Part shown: positions 25,791 to 32,610 of the stretch, in pieces | Position numbering within the stretch: the stretch's first letter is position 1 | Layout of the letters: every line of letters begins with the position of its first letter | NCBI RefSeq assembly: GCF_011694515.1 | Contig: NZ_CP050192.1 | Span: 4,596,527-4,660,526 of the forward strand | Source: Mycobacterium sp. DL592 | GTDB taxonomy: Bacteria; Actinomycetota; Actinomycetes; Mycobacteriales; Mycobacteriaceae | Length of the DNA stretch: 64,000 nucleotides | Direction: 5' to 3' | Translations under genes and position numbers: made by a program | Notes under the pieces: generated by a model | What the model was told of the DNA's origin: nothing | Database searches by the model: none | Seen by the model: the letters and a program-made list of their open reading frames with translations, nothing else

Positions 25791-26654
25791 GTGAAAAGGG
25801 CCGCAAGGTTGGCGTTGTGGGTGGGGATCGCGACTGCGGTGGTGTTCAGCGGAACTGCGTGTGGACGCGACGCGGACCGAGTGCCCTCGGCACCACTGGC
25901 GGACAACTCGTCGGCGGCGATCGACAAGGCGATCACCGCCGTCACGACCTTCAACACTGAGCTCCAACCGCACATCTGGGACGGTGAGCAGTTGCGGCCG
26001 CAGGTGCGCACGGCGACCCTGGCGATGGTCGACCGCCTGGTGCGCGACAGCGGTGTCGCCGGCCTCACGGTCGACGACGTCGCGCTGGTCGGCAGCATCG
26101 CCTCCTACGAGTACAACGATGCGTCGGATTTCGACGTGCATGTGCACACCCATGCTGATGGTGTTGCTGCGCAGCAACTTTCGGCGGCCATGGCGTTGCT
26201 CAGCAGCAATATCGAGCAGCGGCAGGAGGGGCGCATCCATTTCTACGGCTTGCCGGTGGAGGTGCACTTCTACGCCGGGGCGCCGGAAGGTGAGCGGGTG
26301 CCCGGTGTCGGCCGGTTCTCGATCCTGCACAACACGTGGATCGACAAACCCGCCCAGCACCCGGAGAACTTCGACCGCGCCCAGATGGCCGCTGACATGA
26401 AGGGCTTCTCCGACCGGTACAACCGGCTCGTCGAGGAGTTCACTGCGGCGAAGAAAGGGTTCGACTGCAAACGGTTGAGCGACCTCGACGACGAGATCAG
26501 CGACTATCGCAGCGCCTCGTTCGACACCGACCTGGGACCACGCAACACCCAGAACCTCGCGTTCAGGGCGCTGCGCCGGCTCAACGTCAGCATCCCCGAC
26601 ATGCTCGACACCCTCGAAGAGGACTGCACCTACGTCAACGAGTCCCTGCCCTGA
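25791..26654 (+). CDS. Lipoprotein with nucleotidyltransferase-like domain
   Basis: A 287-residue protein. Residues 1-24 are a lipoprotein signal with lipobox G-T-A-C. At about 100-119 the sequence [20 protein letters not shown] has the G-S...D-x-D pattern of polymerase-beta-type nucleotidyltransferases, with D-F-D as candidate metal ligands, and a third acidic residue may be E in V-E-V-H-F at about 160. The rest is helical with late Cys pairs. Such a domain is normally cytoplasmic, so an exported version would be odd and might be inactive or have another role. GTG start; the ribosome-binding site is GGGGTGGTGG-like. It lies just upstream of tRNA-Gly. Confidence 0.75.
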   Translation: MKRAARLALWVGIATAVVFSGTACGRDADRVPSAPLADNSSAAIDKAITAVTTFNTELQPHIWDGEQLRPQVRTATLAMVDRLVRDSGVAGLTVDDVALVGSIASYEYNDASDFDVHVHTHADGVAAQQLSAAMALLSSNIEQRQEGRIHFYGLPVEVHFYAGAPEGERVPGVGRFSILHNTWIDKPAQHPENFDRAQMAADMKGFSDRYNRLVEEFTAAKKGFDCKRLSDLDDEISDYRSASFDTDLGPRNTQNLAFRALRRLNVSIPDMLDTLEEDCTYVNESLP

Positions 26655-26685
26655 CAGGTCTTGCTATCCTTCGTCAGCAGCACAT

Positions 26686-26759
26686 GCCGATGTAGTTCAA
26701 TGGCAGAACATCAGCTTCCCAAGCTGAATACGCGGGTTCGATTCCCGTCATCGGCTCCA
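26686..26759 (+). tRNA. tRNA-Gly (anticodon CCC), integration target
   Basis: The sequence folds as a full cloverleaf: acceptor GCCGATG/CATCGGC, anticodon arm TCAGC-TTCCCAA-GCTGA with CCC at positions 34-36, T-arm CGGGTTCGATTCCCG, and an encoded CCA end. Its 3' 43 nt form the left attachment repeat; the inserted element ends in the same 43 bp, so the gene stays intact. Confidence 0.96.
26717..26759 (+). repeat. attL core (3' end of tRNA-Gly)
   Basis: A 43-bp sequence from the anticodon loop to the CCA end, identical to 37592-37634. Bases on both sides differ, which fixes the length of the core. This copy restores the functional tRNA. Confidence 0.95.
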
Positions 26760-26817
26760 TTTATGGAGGTCAGGCAAGTATCAGAGTTTGCCAGCAAATC
26801 TCGGATTGAAGAATCCC

Positions 26818-26831
26818 GTACTTTCCCCGTA
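26818..26831. repeat. Candidate integrase arm-type site, left
   Basis: GTACTTTCCCCGTA differs by one base from GTAGTTTCCCCGTA at 37463-37476 near the other end. Both copies lie close to the attachment cores in the same orientation, as expected of arm-type sites bound by the N-terminal domain of the integrase. Function is inferred. Confidence 0.45.
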
Positions 26832-26838
26832 AATTGGG

Positions 26839-28011
26839 TCAGCCATTTCCGTTGCTGGACCACTTGTCCAGCACAGCGCGGGTATCCGGCCCCGCCGTGA
26901 CCCGCTGCACATAGTGCCCCTCGGTCGTCGCGAGCTGCGCATGCCCGAGCTGGTGCTGCGCGGCCTCAACACCGAGTCCGTCCCGGACCACCGTCCCGAC
27001 GGTGCGTCGGAAGCTGTGCGGGGTCACCCACTTCAGATCCTCGTGTGGCGCGAGCGCTTCCCGCAGCGACGACCGGATGTTCGACAGACTCACCAGGCCG
27101 CCGTCCCGGTTCTTGAGCACCGTGCCGTCCGGTCCAGTGACGCCGAACAACTCCGCGAGCACATGGGCGCCGAACTCGGGAAGTGTGACGGTGTGTGCCG
27201 GTGCCCGCCCCTTGCGCTCGTCCTGACGGTGCAACGGTTTTCCGCCCACCCTTCCGGCGTCGACGACGGTTCCCGCGACGGTCACGGTTGGTGGAGTGCC
27301 GAGCAGGTCAACATCGGCCCATCTGATCGCCAGCACCTCCCCGGGCCGCACTCCGGTCGCCGCGAGCAACTCCACGAACGCCGGCAGCATCCGGCCGCGC
27401 CGCGGCCCCGGGCCCGCATGCTCGCACCAGACCTTGACCGCTTCGCGCACCCGGGTGAGTTCCATCGCGGTGAGTGCGCGCGCCGGTTTACGCTCGGTCT
27501 TGGCGGTTCTGGTCTCGCGCATCGGATTGTGCTTCACGACGTCGAACCGGGCGGCCATGCCGTACATGCCCGACAAGATGATTCGCATGTAGATCGCCGC
27601 CGACGATGGCAACGCTTTCAGATGAGCGTCGGCACGACTGGTCGCCAACTCACCGATGCGCAGCGAGCCGAGTTGCTGCTCACCGTGCAGCCGCCACGTA
27701 TCCCGGTACAGAGTCGCGGTGCGCTCGCCGATCCGATCCTCGGCGATCTTCGCTGGCAGCCACGCCTCGAATAGCTCGGAAAGTGTTGTCCGACGGTTGA
27801 TCACACCGGTCGGCTCCCCAGCCGCCAGCTCCGCGGCGATACGTCGTTTCAGCTCCCGGCGGGCGTCCTCGGCGGACTTCCGTGACGATGCCTCCCGCTC
27901 ACGCAGCTTCCCGCTGTGCAGTCGGACATAAGTTGTGGCGTAGAAGATTTCACCGCGCCGAGTGTCGGTGATCTTGCCATGCTCGCCAGGGGAGAGGCGC
28001 TGTCTAGGCAT
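26839..28011 (-). CDS. int: Tyrosine integrase of the element
   Basis: A 390-residue phage integrase. Residues 1-60 resemble an arm-binding domain, about 65-160 the core-binding SAM-like domain, and about 180-375 the catalytic domain: R in T-G-V-R-P-G-E-V, K in the beta-hairpin region, H-S-F-R-R, L-G-H-A-Q and the nucleophile in G-H-Y-V-Q. It is transcribed toward attL, its stop 80 bp from the core. Its ATG lies inside the 3' end of the repressor gene (8-bp overlap), so integrase and repressor form one leftward operon. It should catalyse insertion at tRNA-Gly. Confidence 0.93.
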   Translation of the reverse strand: MPRQRLSPGEHGKITDTRRGEIFYATTYVRLHSGKLREREASSRKSAEDARRELKRRIAAELAAGEPTGVINRRTTLSELFEAWLPAKIAEDRIGERTATLYRDTWRLHGEQQLGSLRIGELATSRADAHLKALPSSAAIYMRIILSGMYGMAARFDVVKHNPMRETRTAKTERKPARALTAMELTRVREAVKVWCEHAGPGPRRGRMLPAFVELLAATGVRPGEVLAIRWADVDLLGTPPTVTVAGTVVDAGRVGGKPLHRQDERKGRAPAHTVTLPEFGAHVLAELFGVTGPDGTVLKNRDGGLVSLSNIRSSLREALAPHEDLKWVTPHSFRRTVGTVVRDGLGVEAAQHQLGHAQLATTEGHYVQRVTAGPDTRAVLDKWSSNGNG

Positions 28012-28591
28012 CGCTATCTACCACGGCGCCGGAGCTTTGAAGCGTCTCGTTGAGGTGTTGCACGCCCTGGCGCGCCCGGACCATGGAATTCGTGACGTTA
28101 TCTATCTCATCGTCGGAATCGAGCGTCCCCAATATGTTCTTCAACTCGCGTAATTTCCGCTGGTAGTGCGCTCGCGCTCTCGACCAGAGCATAATTTGCC
28201 GATAGTCATAGTCAGATCTCGGCGCCCCATCAGGCAGGGCCAGAAAGCCTTCGATCTCATCTCCAGCGACCCACATCGCGGCGGAGAATGCTGTCCCTTC
28301 TACGCCTGGAAGCATCTCGACAGGGCCATCCGGAATGTCGGGGAACAGTAGTGCCATCGGCGTAATCCCAAGGGCTGCAGAAAGAATGAGCCATTCGGCG
28401 ACACTTAGTACCTCACCTCGGTGGCCGGAATCCAGCTTCGCAATTACGGTCGGCGAGATCCGGTAGCCCAGCTCGGCGGTCCTGTCGCTTAGCCACACTG
28501 CCGACTTGCTGCCGCGCGCTGCCTTCACCTCCTTGCCGATGCGCTTAACCAGCTCTTTGGCCCACTGTTGACCGTCCACTTCCTTCGCCAC
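28004..28591 (-). CDS. HTH immunity-type repressor
   Basis: A 195-residue protein. Residues 1-80 contain an XRE-like helix-turn-helix (R-I-G-K-E-V-K-A-A-R-G, Y-R-I-S-P-T-V-I-A-K-L-D-S-G-H-R-G). The C-terminus is helical with no peptidase motif, so it is not a LexA-type autocleaving repressor. The GTG start at 28591 follows from this domain; it lies inside a perfect inverted repeat (28586-28606), a likely autoregulatory operator. Divergent from the excisionase, it probably keeps the rightward genes off. It overlaps the integrase start by 8 bp. AT content around its promoter is higher than in the flanking genome. Confidence 0.8.
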   Translation of the reverse strand: MAKEVDGQQWAKELVKRIGKEVKAARGSKSAVWLSDRTAELGYRISPTVIAKLDSGHRGEVLSVAEWLILSAALGITPMALLFPDIPDGPVEMLPGVEGTAFSAAMWVAGDEIEGFLALPDGAPRSDYDYRQIMLWSRARAHYQRKLRELKNILGTLDSDDEIDNVTNSMVRARQGVQHLNETLQSSGAVVDSDA

Positions 28592-28606
28592 ACGAATAGT
28601 GTGGCG
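28586..28606. promoter_or_regulatory. Inverted repeat at the repressor start
   Basis: CGCCACAC (28586-28593) and GTGTGGCG (28599-28606) are perfect 8-bp arms with spacer GAATA. The left arm covers the repressor GTG start, so binding could block its own expression. It may be paired with the second palindrome 47 bp further right. Confidence 0.55.
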
Positions 28607-28652
28607 CGTTTCCTTGCGTCTGTCGAATGACGTGCTAGTGTCTGCGATGCCA

Positions 28653-28675
28653 GAAGAATTTACTACAAATTCTTC
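28653..28675. promoter_or_regulatory. Inverted repeat upstream of the excisionase
   Basis: GAAGAATTT (28653-28661) and AAATTCTTC (28667-28675) are perfect 9-bp arms with spacer ACTAC. The site lies between the divergent repressor and excisionase genes, 20 bp before the excisionase start, and is a likely operator of the rightward early promoter. Confidence 0.6.
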
Positions 28676-28694
28676 GCTACACGAAAGGTATGGC

Positions 28695-28859
28695 ATGAAC
28701 GATTGGAGGGCCGTAGCCGAAAAACTCAGCGTCGGCCGCAGCACGGTTTTCGAGCTCTGGCAGTCGGGCCAACTGGGCTCGGTGCGCATCGGAAGGCGTC
28801 GGTTCTCCACCGACAACCAGGTAGCCCAATTCATCGCTCGACTTGAGGGTGCGGCGTGA
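28695..28859 (+). CDS. xis: Excisionase-like HTH_17 protein
   Basis: A 54-residue protein, almost entirely a MerR-type winged helix: W-R-A-V-A-E-K-L-S-V-G-R-S-T-V-F-E-L-W-Q-S-G-Q-L-G-S-V-R-I-G-R-R-R (recognition helix and wing). The ATG at 28695 is chosen because GAAAGG lies 7 bp upstream and because an upstream ATG at 28647 would run the gene through the palindrome. First gene of the rightward operon; it probably directs excision by the integrase and may regulate. Its stop overlaps the next start (TGATG). Confidence 0.8.
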   Translation: MNDWRAVAEKLSVGRSTVFELWQSGQLGSVRIGRRRFSTDNQVAQFIARLEGAA

Positions 28860-28999
28860 TGCGCGAATACCCACACCCGGAAGACCTCGGCCTTCACCCG
28901 GAAGCCGACCAGACCGAGGACATGCGAAAGGCCCCGGTTGCGCCCGAGGCCCTTCAGGAGATCCACCCGCCCTCAAGTAAGCAAGGAGATCTGTTGTGA
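28859..28999 (+). CDS. 46-residue hydrophilic protein
   Basis: A short gene with ATG overlapping the excisionase stop (TGATG) and a stop overlapping the next GTG (GTGA). The product is rich in His, Pro, Glu and Asp (M-R-E-Y-P-H-P-E-D-L-G-L-H-P-E-A) with no recognised domain. Support is the double translational coupling and an AAGGAG site for the following gene within it. Confidence 0.55.
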   Translation: MREYPHPEDLGLHPEADQTEDMRKAPVAPEALQEIHPPSSKQGDLL

Positions 29000-29325
29000 C
29001 TGTACAGCCCCGGGCCGCCGACACAATCGACTTGGCTGCTCGACGTGAGCACAAGATCAAGATCGAGTTCCAGGCGGTCATCTCTGGCTGGGACGACTCG
29101 GTCCAGTGTGAGATCACGACCAACGCCGGCTGGCAGTGCTCACGCTCAGCCCAGTGGCGCGTTGATGCTCACGGGTGCGAGCGACGCTTGATGTGCACTA
29201 TCCATCTGCGACATTGGGAGCATCGAATAGAAGCGGTCCTGCATGCGGGTCAGAGCACTCAATGCGGCATCTGCGGAAGGTGGTTCAGAAGTGTCGACGC
29301 TATCCGGACGGCAGCGAGGCTATGA
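28996..29325 (+). CDS. Small putative zinc-binding protein
   Basis: A 109-residue protein from a GTG start with AAGGAG upstream. Cysteines and histidines are spaced as C (37), C (47), C (60), C-T-I-H (66-69), then C-G-I-C (91-94), suggesting one or two zinc sites. No enzyme motif. Its stop overlaps the next start (ATGA). Proteins of this type are frequent in actinophage early regions; the role is unknown. Confidence 0.65.
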   Translation: MTVQPRAADTIDLAARREHKIKIEFQAVISGWDDSVQCEITTNAGWQCSRSAQWRVDAHGCERRLMCTIHLRHWEHRIEAVLHAGQSTQCGICGRWFRSVDAIRTAARL

Positions 29326-30362
29326 GCGCCAACGATCTGAGTCGAGCCCGCGTCGCACGACGAAAGGCCAACAGCCTCAGACTAAAGCTGGTTCGGCGCG
29401 GTGATGTGTTCTGGCTACGCGACGAGACCGGCGGCCTGCTGCTAAAGGGCGACATCTCAAGGCTCGAAAACTATCTCGCTGAGCGATTCGTGGCACGCCA
29501 ACCGGGACCGGCGGCCCACCGCATTCCAGAGGCCTGGGCACCGATGATCACGGACTACTGCCTTGAACTCGCTGCCGCGGGACAGACCGCACCAACTATC
29601 CGCGCCCGCCGACTCGGACTGGCCCGCATAGCCCGCGGCCTCGGTGTGCCGCCCGAAGACGTAACCGGCGACCAGTTGAAGCATTGGTTCGGCGGCCAAA
29701 CCCAATGGGGTCTCAACACCCGTCGCCAATACCGTTCTGTGGCGCGTGGCTTCTTTTCCTGGGCATACAAGACCGGCCGCGTAACCGACTATCTCGGCGA
29801 TCATCTTCCCAAGGTGCGTGAGTCGGTACCGTCTCCTCGCCCGGTACCCGACCAGATATGGCGCGACGCGCTGGCCGCTGCGGATGCGAGGGTCACGGTG
29901 ATGCTGCGCCTGTCGGCTGAGGCCGGGATGCGCCGGGCTGAGGTGGCCCAGGTCCACACCAACGATCTCGTCGACGGTGCTGGCGGAGCCCAACTGCTGG
30001 TGCACGGAAAAGGGAACAAGCAGCGGCTGGTGCCGATTAGCGATGAGCTCGCGTCGGTGGTGCGAGCCGGACCGGGCGGGCACACCCCGGGTCTGCCGGC
30101 CACGGGCTATCTCTTTCCGTCGCGGATCGAGGGCGTGCCGCTGACGGCCGAGTACGTCGGTGTACTCGTTGGCCGCGTACTTCCCGAGGCGTACTCCATG
30201 CACAAGCTGCGCCACCGGTACGCCACCCGCGCGTATCGCGGGACCCGTAATCTCCGGGCGGTGCAGCAGCTTCTCGGGCACGCCAGCATCGCCACGACTG
30301 AGCGCTACACCGCTGTCGATGACGACGAGGTCCGGGCTACTGCGATGGCGGCTGTGCTGTGA
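29322..30362 (+). CDS. Second tyrosine recombinase, XerC/D-like
   Basis: A 346-residue recombinase with an N-terminal SAM-like domain (about 65-160) and a full catalytic set: R in E-A-G-M-R-R-A-E-V, K in G-K-G-N-K-Q-R, H-K-L-R-H-R, L-L-G-H-A-S-I and Tyr in T-T-E-R-Y-T. The ATG at 29322 overlaps the previous stop (ATGA). It differs clearly from the integrase at 26839-28011 and sits inside the early operon, not at an end. It may resolve multimers, act with host dif or in replication; the second recombinase in so small an element is unusual. Confidence 0.9.
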   Translation: MSANDLSRARVARRKANSLRLKLVRRGDVFWLRDETGGLLLKGDISRLENYLAERFVARQPGPAAHRIPEAWAPMITDYCLELAAAGQTAPTIRARRLGLARIARGLGVPPEDVTGDQLKHWFGGQTQWGLNTRRQYRSVARGFFSWAYKTGRVTDYLGDHLPKVRESVPSPRPVPDQIWRDALAAADARVTVMLRLSAEAGMRRAEVAQVHTNDLVDGAGGAQLLVHGKGNKQRLVPISDELASVVRAGPGGHTPGLPATGYLFPSRIEGVPLTAEYVGVLVGRVLPEAYSMHKLRHRYATRAYRGTRNLRAVQQLLGHASIATTERYTAVDDDEVRATAMAAVL

Positions 30363-30455
30363 CCGAGTCGCGCCGGACATCCGCCGGACATCCGCCGCCC
30401 GTCCGCCCGGACACCCCAGAATGTGCCCTGATCAGAGGCGCTGCACTCGTCGTGA

Positions 30456-30492
30456 CATCCTCGCGAGGGTTCCCGAATCTCTCGCGAGGATG
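30456..30492. promoter_or_regulatory. 12-bp inverted repeat with CTCGCGAG cores
   Basis: CATCCTCGCGAG (30456-30467) and CTCGCGAGGATG (30481-30492) are perfect arms with a 13-nt spacer; each arm itself contains the palindrome CTCGCGAG. It lies 21 bp before the winged-helix gene and after the second recombinase. It is probably a regulator-binding site. Confidence 0.55.
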
Positions 30493-30512
30493 CCGCGAAG
30501 GCGGCACGTGAC

Positions 30513-30944
30513 ATGGGGCGCCGCAACCCGATTCACGTGATTGGCGGGCCGGTTCGTCAAGGCGTTACCTGGTTGTCGGACGAGCTGATCCGTTCCGGTG
30601 CACACAACTCGGCGCTGGGCTCTGACGGGTTTGTGGTGATGGCTTACCTGCTTTCGTGCGCGACTATGCCGGGTTCTAGACGGCGAGTGTGGGAAACGTC
30701 GGCGGCGCAGATTTCGGAGCATTTCGGGTGGGGCGGAAACCGGCGCCGAGCGACGAAAGCCATTGAGGCGGCGGTGAAAGACGGTCGGCTGATCATCCGA
30801 GGCTACGTGCGTGCCGGTGAGCTCTTGCAGCGCCGGTGCGCCTACGTGGTGTGTGCCGGCGGCCGCCGTTTCACCGACGACGAACTGTTCCACCACTCCG
30901 GGCCAATCGAGCTTCCAGCAAACAGACTCAGGGGGGTGTCATGA
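30513..30944 (+). CDS. Winged-helix DNA-binding protein, possible replication initiator
   Basis: A 143-residue protein. Residues 40-95 form a winged helix-turn-helix like phage replisome-organiser or helix-turn-helix 36 domains: G-S-D-G-F-V-V-M-A-Y-L-L-S, A-A-Q-I-S-E-H-F-G-W-G-G-N-R-R-R-A-T-K-A-I-E-A-A, G-R-L-I-I-R-G. The C-terminus is basic then polar. Just downstream, from 30954, are six TTGCAC/GTGCAA inverted repeats, a layout typical of an initiator next to its iterons. A regulator role is the alternative. The stop overlaps a following ATG (ATGA). Confidence 0.65.
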   Translation: MGRRNPIHVIGGPVRQGVTWLSDELIRSGAHNSALGSDGFVVMAYLLSCATMPGSRRRVWETSAAQISEHFGWGGNRRRATKAIEAAVKDGRLIIRGYVRAGELLQRRCAYVVCAGGRRFTDDELFHHSGPIELPANRLRGVS

Positions 30945-31273
30945 GTGTCGACGTTGCACCGAATCAGTGCATGACGGATCGCTATACCTTGCACCGAATC
31001 AGTGCATGTTCGTCAGCGCCAACCCTGCACCATTTTTTGTGCAACATCAGCCGGGCGTTGTTGCACCCCTGCAGTGCAAGACATCTTGCACCCACGGTGG
31101 TGCATCAATGGACAACCCTTGTATGGACTACACATTCCCTTCATGCACCTGCGGTGCAAGAAGGCGCGTTACCCCTACCGAACTTGACGGCCGACACCGG
31201 TACGCAAATCGGGAACGTAGGTAACCCACTGACCGCACGCGCGAAGAGAGACGAGCAAAAGCAAAATGGGTGA
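30941..31273 (+). CDS. Possible small gene spanning the inverted-repeat block
   Basis: A 110-residue frame with ATG overlapping the previous stop (ATGA) and a stop overlapping the next start by 8 bp. The product has many Cys, His, Ala and Thr and no known domain, and its composition follows the DNA repeats. It may simply be an open frame across a cis-acting region; the overlaps are the only support. Confidence 0.3.
   Translation: MSVDVAPNQCMTDRYTLHRISACSSAPTLHHFLCNISRALLHPCSARHLAPTVVHQWTTLVWTTHSLHAPAVQEGALPLPNLTADTGTQIGNVGNPLTARAKRDEQKQNG
30954..31159. repeat. Six TTGCAC-N5-8-GTGCAA inverted repeats (iteron-like)
   Basis: Copies at 30954-30972, 30989-31007, 31025-31044, 31061-31079, 31086-31105 and 31143-31159. 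Arms are TTGCAC (variants CTGCAC, ATGCAC) and GTGCAA or GTGCAT; spacers are 7, 7, 8, 7, 8 and 5 nt. The first two copies share the spacer CGAATCA. Spacing of copies is mostly 35-36 bp (about 25 and 57 for the last two). They lie directly after the winged-helix gene, as replication iterons do; a regulatory array is the alternative. Confidence 0.85.
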
Positions 31274-31487
31274 CGGCAACCAGATTCACGCGAAGGTTTT
31301 CACGCTTGACCGTCAAGAGGTAGACGACGTCGACCTGACGCCGATCCTGGGCGAGATCGTGCGCCAGTGGCGTCAGATCAACCTCTACGACCTCAGTGCG
31401 CCTGAAGCGCTGCGCCTTCTCGGCGCGCTCATGGATATCACTGAACGAATCGAACCGAAGGAGTCTTACGATGACGAATCCCGATGA
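31266..31487 (+). CDS. Small acidic helical protein
   Basis: A 73-residue protein (M-G-D-G-N-Q-I-H-A-K-V-F-T-L-D) with an amphipathic helical second half (A-P-E-A-L-R-L-L-G-A-L-M-D-I). No recognised family. It overlaps the preceding frame by 8 bp and the next gene by 17 bp, in keeping with the compressed operon. Confidence 0.55.
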   Translation: MGDGNQIHAKVFTLDRQEVDDVDLTPILGEIVRQWRQINLYDLSAPEALRLLGALMDITERIEPKESYDDESR

Positions 31488-31662
31488 CAACGACGAATCG
31501 CACTGGGCCTTCTGGGAAGTCACCGCGAGTGGCGATCCGGGCCATCTCGGCGAAGACGAGCCCGAGGTGCGGCCGTTGTGCCGGAAGTGCACGAAGGAAC
31601 TGCCCGATGGCGACGACGGTCTCTGCGCGTTCTGCCGGTTGGTAGATGGGTCGTCCTCGTGA
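31471..31662 (+). CDS. Small zinc-ribbon protein
   Basis: A 63-residue acidic protein with C-R-K-C and C-A-F-C knuckles about 15 residues apart, a classic zinc ribbon. The ATG at 31471 follows GAAGGAG at 31456-31462. Such short ribbons are common before packaging and head genes of actinophages; the role is unknown. The frame at its end is followed by a GTGA overlap into a low-quality frame that I do not call. Confidence 0.6.
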   Translation: MTNPDDNDESHWAFWEVTASGDPGHLGEDEPEVRPLCRKCTKELPDGDDGLCAFCRLVDGSSS

Positions 31663-31687
31663 CCACCAACTTGCGCCACTTGGCAAC

Positions 31688-31760
31688 ACCCCCTCGAAAA
31701 TGTTCGGGGTGGGGGGCGGTAACGAGTCGCGACCAAGCTCACGACATTTTTTCCCGCGGG
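31688..31760. other. Candidate packaging (cos-like) region A
   Basis: A non-coding-looking stretch: CCCCTCGAAAATG, then TCGGGGTGGGGGGCGGTAAC, then GACATTTTTTCCCGCGGG. G-runs followed by a T6 tract next to C/G blocks resemble sequences at phage cohesive-end regions, and it lies between the early genes and the head genes where phages put cos and terminase. This is a resemblance only. Confidence 0.3.
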
Positions 31761-31788
31761 ACCAGAAACTTGCGAGGGCGGAGGTCGC

Positions 31789-31974
31789 GTGGTGAGGGTC
31801 AATGCTGCCAATGACATTGAGGCATCTGCGCGGCCAGAGGGCAACGGTCGCGTCCGGATTCGCGTGGGCGTGCACCGAATCACCGCAACACCAGCTGAGG
31901 CAATCGAATTCGCTCACCAATTGATCGCCGCCGCAGAAGAAATCAACGCCATGCAGGAGCCACCATGCCACTAA
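31789..31974 (+). CDS. Small protein, 61 residues
   Basis: GTG start with GGAGG about 5 bp upstream (31780-31784). The product (V-R-V-N-A-A-N-D-I-E-A-S) has alternating beta then a helix (A-I-E-F-A-H-Q-L-I-A-A-A-E-E). The family is unknown to me. It overlaps the next gene by 10 bp. Confidence 0.5.
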   Translation: MVRVNAANDIEASARPEGNGRVRIRVGVHRITATPAEAIEFAHQLIAAAEEINAMQEPPCH

Positions 31975-32213
31975 GAAACACCACCGACCTGTTGCAGCTG
32001 CGTTGGCGCACCGCGCAATGGATGCTCGCGGCAACGACGGGCGACAAAGAGCAGACGGCCGCGTTGTGCGAGGCCATGCGCATCGAGGGTGTCGACCTGG
32101 GCGACGTCCTCGACGAGACGACCCTTCTCATCCGCCAGTTCGGGCAACGGCCGACGGCCGCGCTGCGCGACGAGGTAACGCGGCTGTGGCTGAAATTGAA
32201 GGCTCGCCCGTGA
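31965..32213 (+). CDS. Small helical protein, 82 residues
   Basis: A mostly helical protein (L-L-Q-L-R-W-R-T-A-Q-W-M-L-A) with basic C-terminus. It overlaps its neighbours on both sides (10 bp and GTGA), typical of one polycistron. There is no known domain; its place before the head genes would suit a small terminase-like or DNA-binding role, but no motif supports that. Confidence 0.5.
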   Translation: MPLRNTTDLLQLRWRTAQWMLAATTGDKEQTAALCEAMRIEGVDLGDVLDETTLLIRQFGQRPTAALRDEVTRLWLKLKARP

Positions 32214-32608
32214 CGATTGAGCGAGTCGCCGGGATCTTACTTGAGCCCACCGACGCCCAGTATCTCCTCGACGCGTTCAACATGCTGTTACGCGATCGCC
32301 GACCATCAGCTCAGCTGAGCGATTTCATTGACCGGTTGCGGAGAACTGTTGCGAAATCTGGCGTTTCATCGCCCAATACTGGTGCAGACGCCAGAAATGT
32401 TGGCAATTGTGGTGATTCGTCGGACTATCGACCCTATGACGTGCTCACGACCGGCGAGGCTGCAGCCATACTCGGCATCACCGCCAACGGCGTTCGTGAT
32501 CTCGCGCGCCGTGGGCGGATACCAGCCCACCGGGCCGGGGGCAGTTGGCTCTACCCCGCGACAAGCATCGTCACCCTTGCTGAGAGGCGCGCAGCCAAGC
32601 GGGGGTAG
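32210..32608 (+). CDS. HTH_17 DNA-binding protein
   Basis: A 132-residue protein. The first 75 residues are helical and polar; residues 78-128 are a MerR/excisionase-type winged helix (L-T-T-G-E-A-A-A-I-L-G-I-T-A-N-G-V-R-D-L-A-R-R-G-R-I-P-A-H). The GTG at 32210 overlaps the previous stop (GTGA); an earlier in-frame start would run into that gene. Its location just before the capsid module suggests a late-gene regulator or a small-terminase-like DNA binder; this is inference. Confidence 0.75.
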   Translation: MTIERVAGILLEPTDAQYLLDAFNMLLRDRRPSAQLSDFIDRLRRTVAKSGVSSPNTGADARNVGNCGDSSDYRPYDVLTTGEAAAILGITANGVRDLARRGRIPAHRAGGSWLYPATSIVTLAERRAAKRG

Positions 32609-32610
32609 CC

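Noticed and set aside
30954..31159. CRISPR array reading of the TTGCAC/GTGCAA block
   Set aside because: Copies are short palindromes at uneven spacing, not identical 25-40-bp repeats with unique spacers, and no cas gene is near.
31659..31814. Small gene coupled by GTGA to the zinc-ribbon gene
   Set aside because: The frame crosses the G-run and T6 tract, has an odd composition and no family; it was treated as part of candidate region A.
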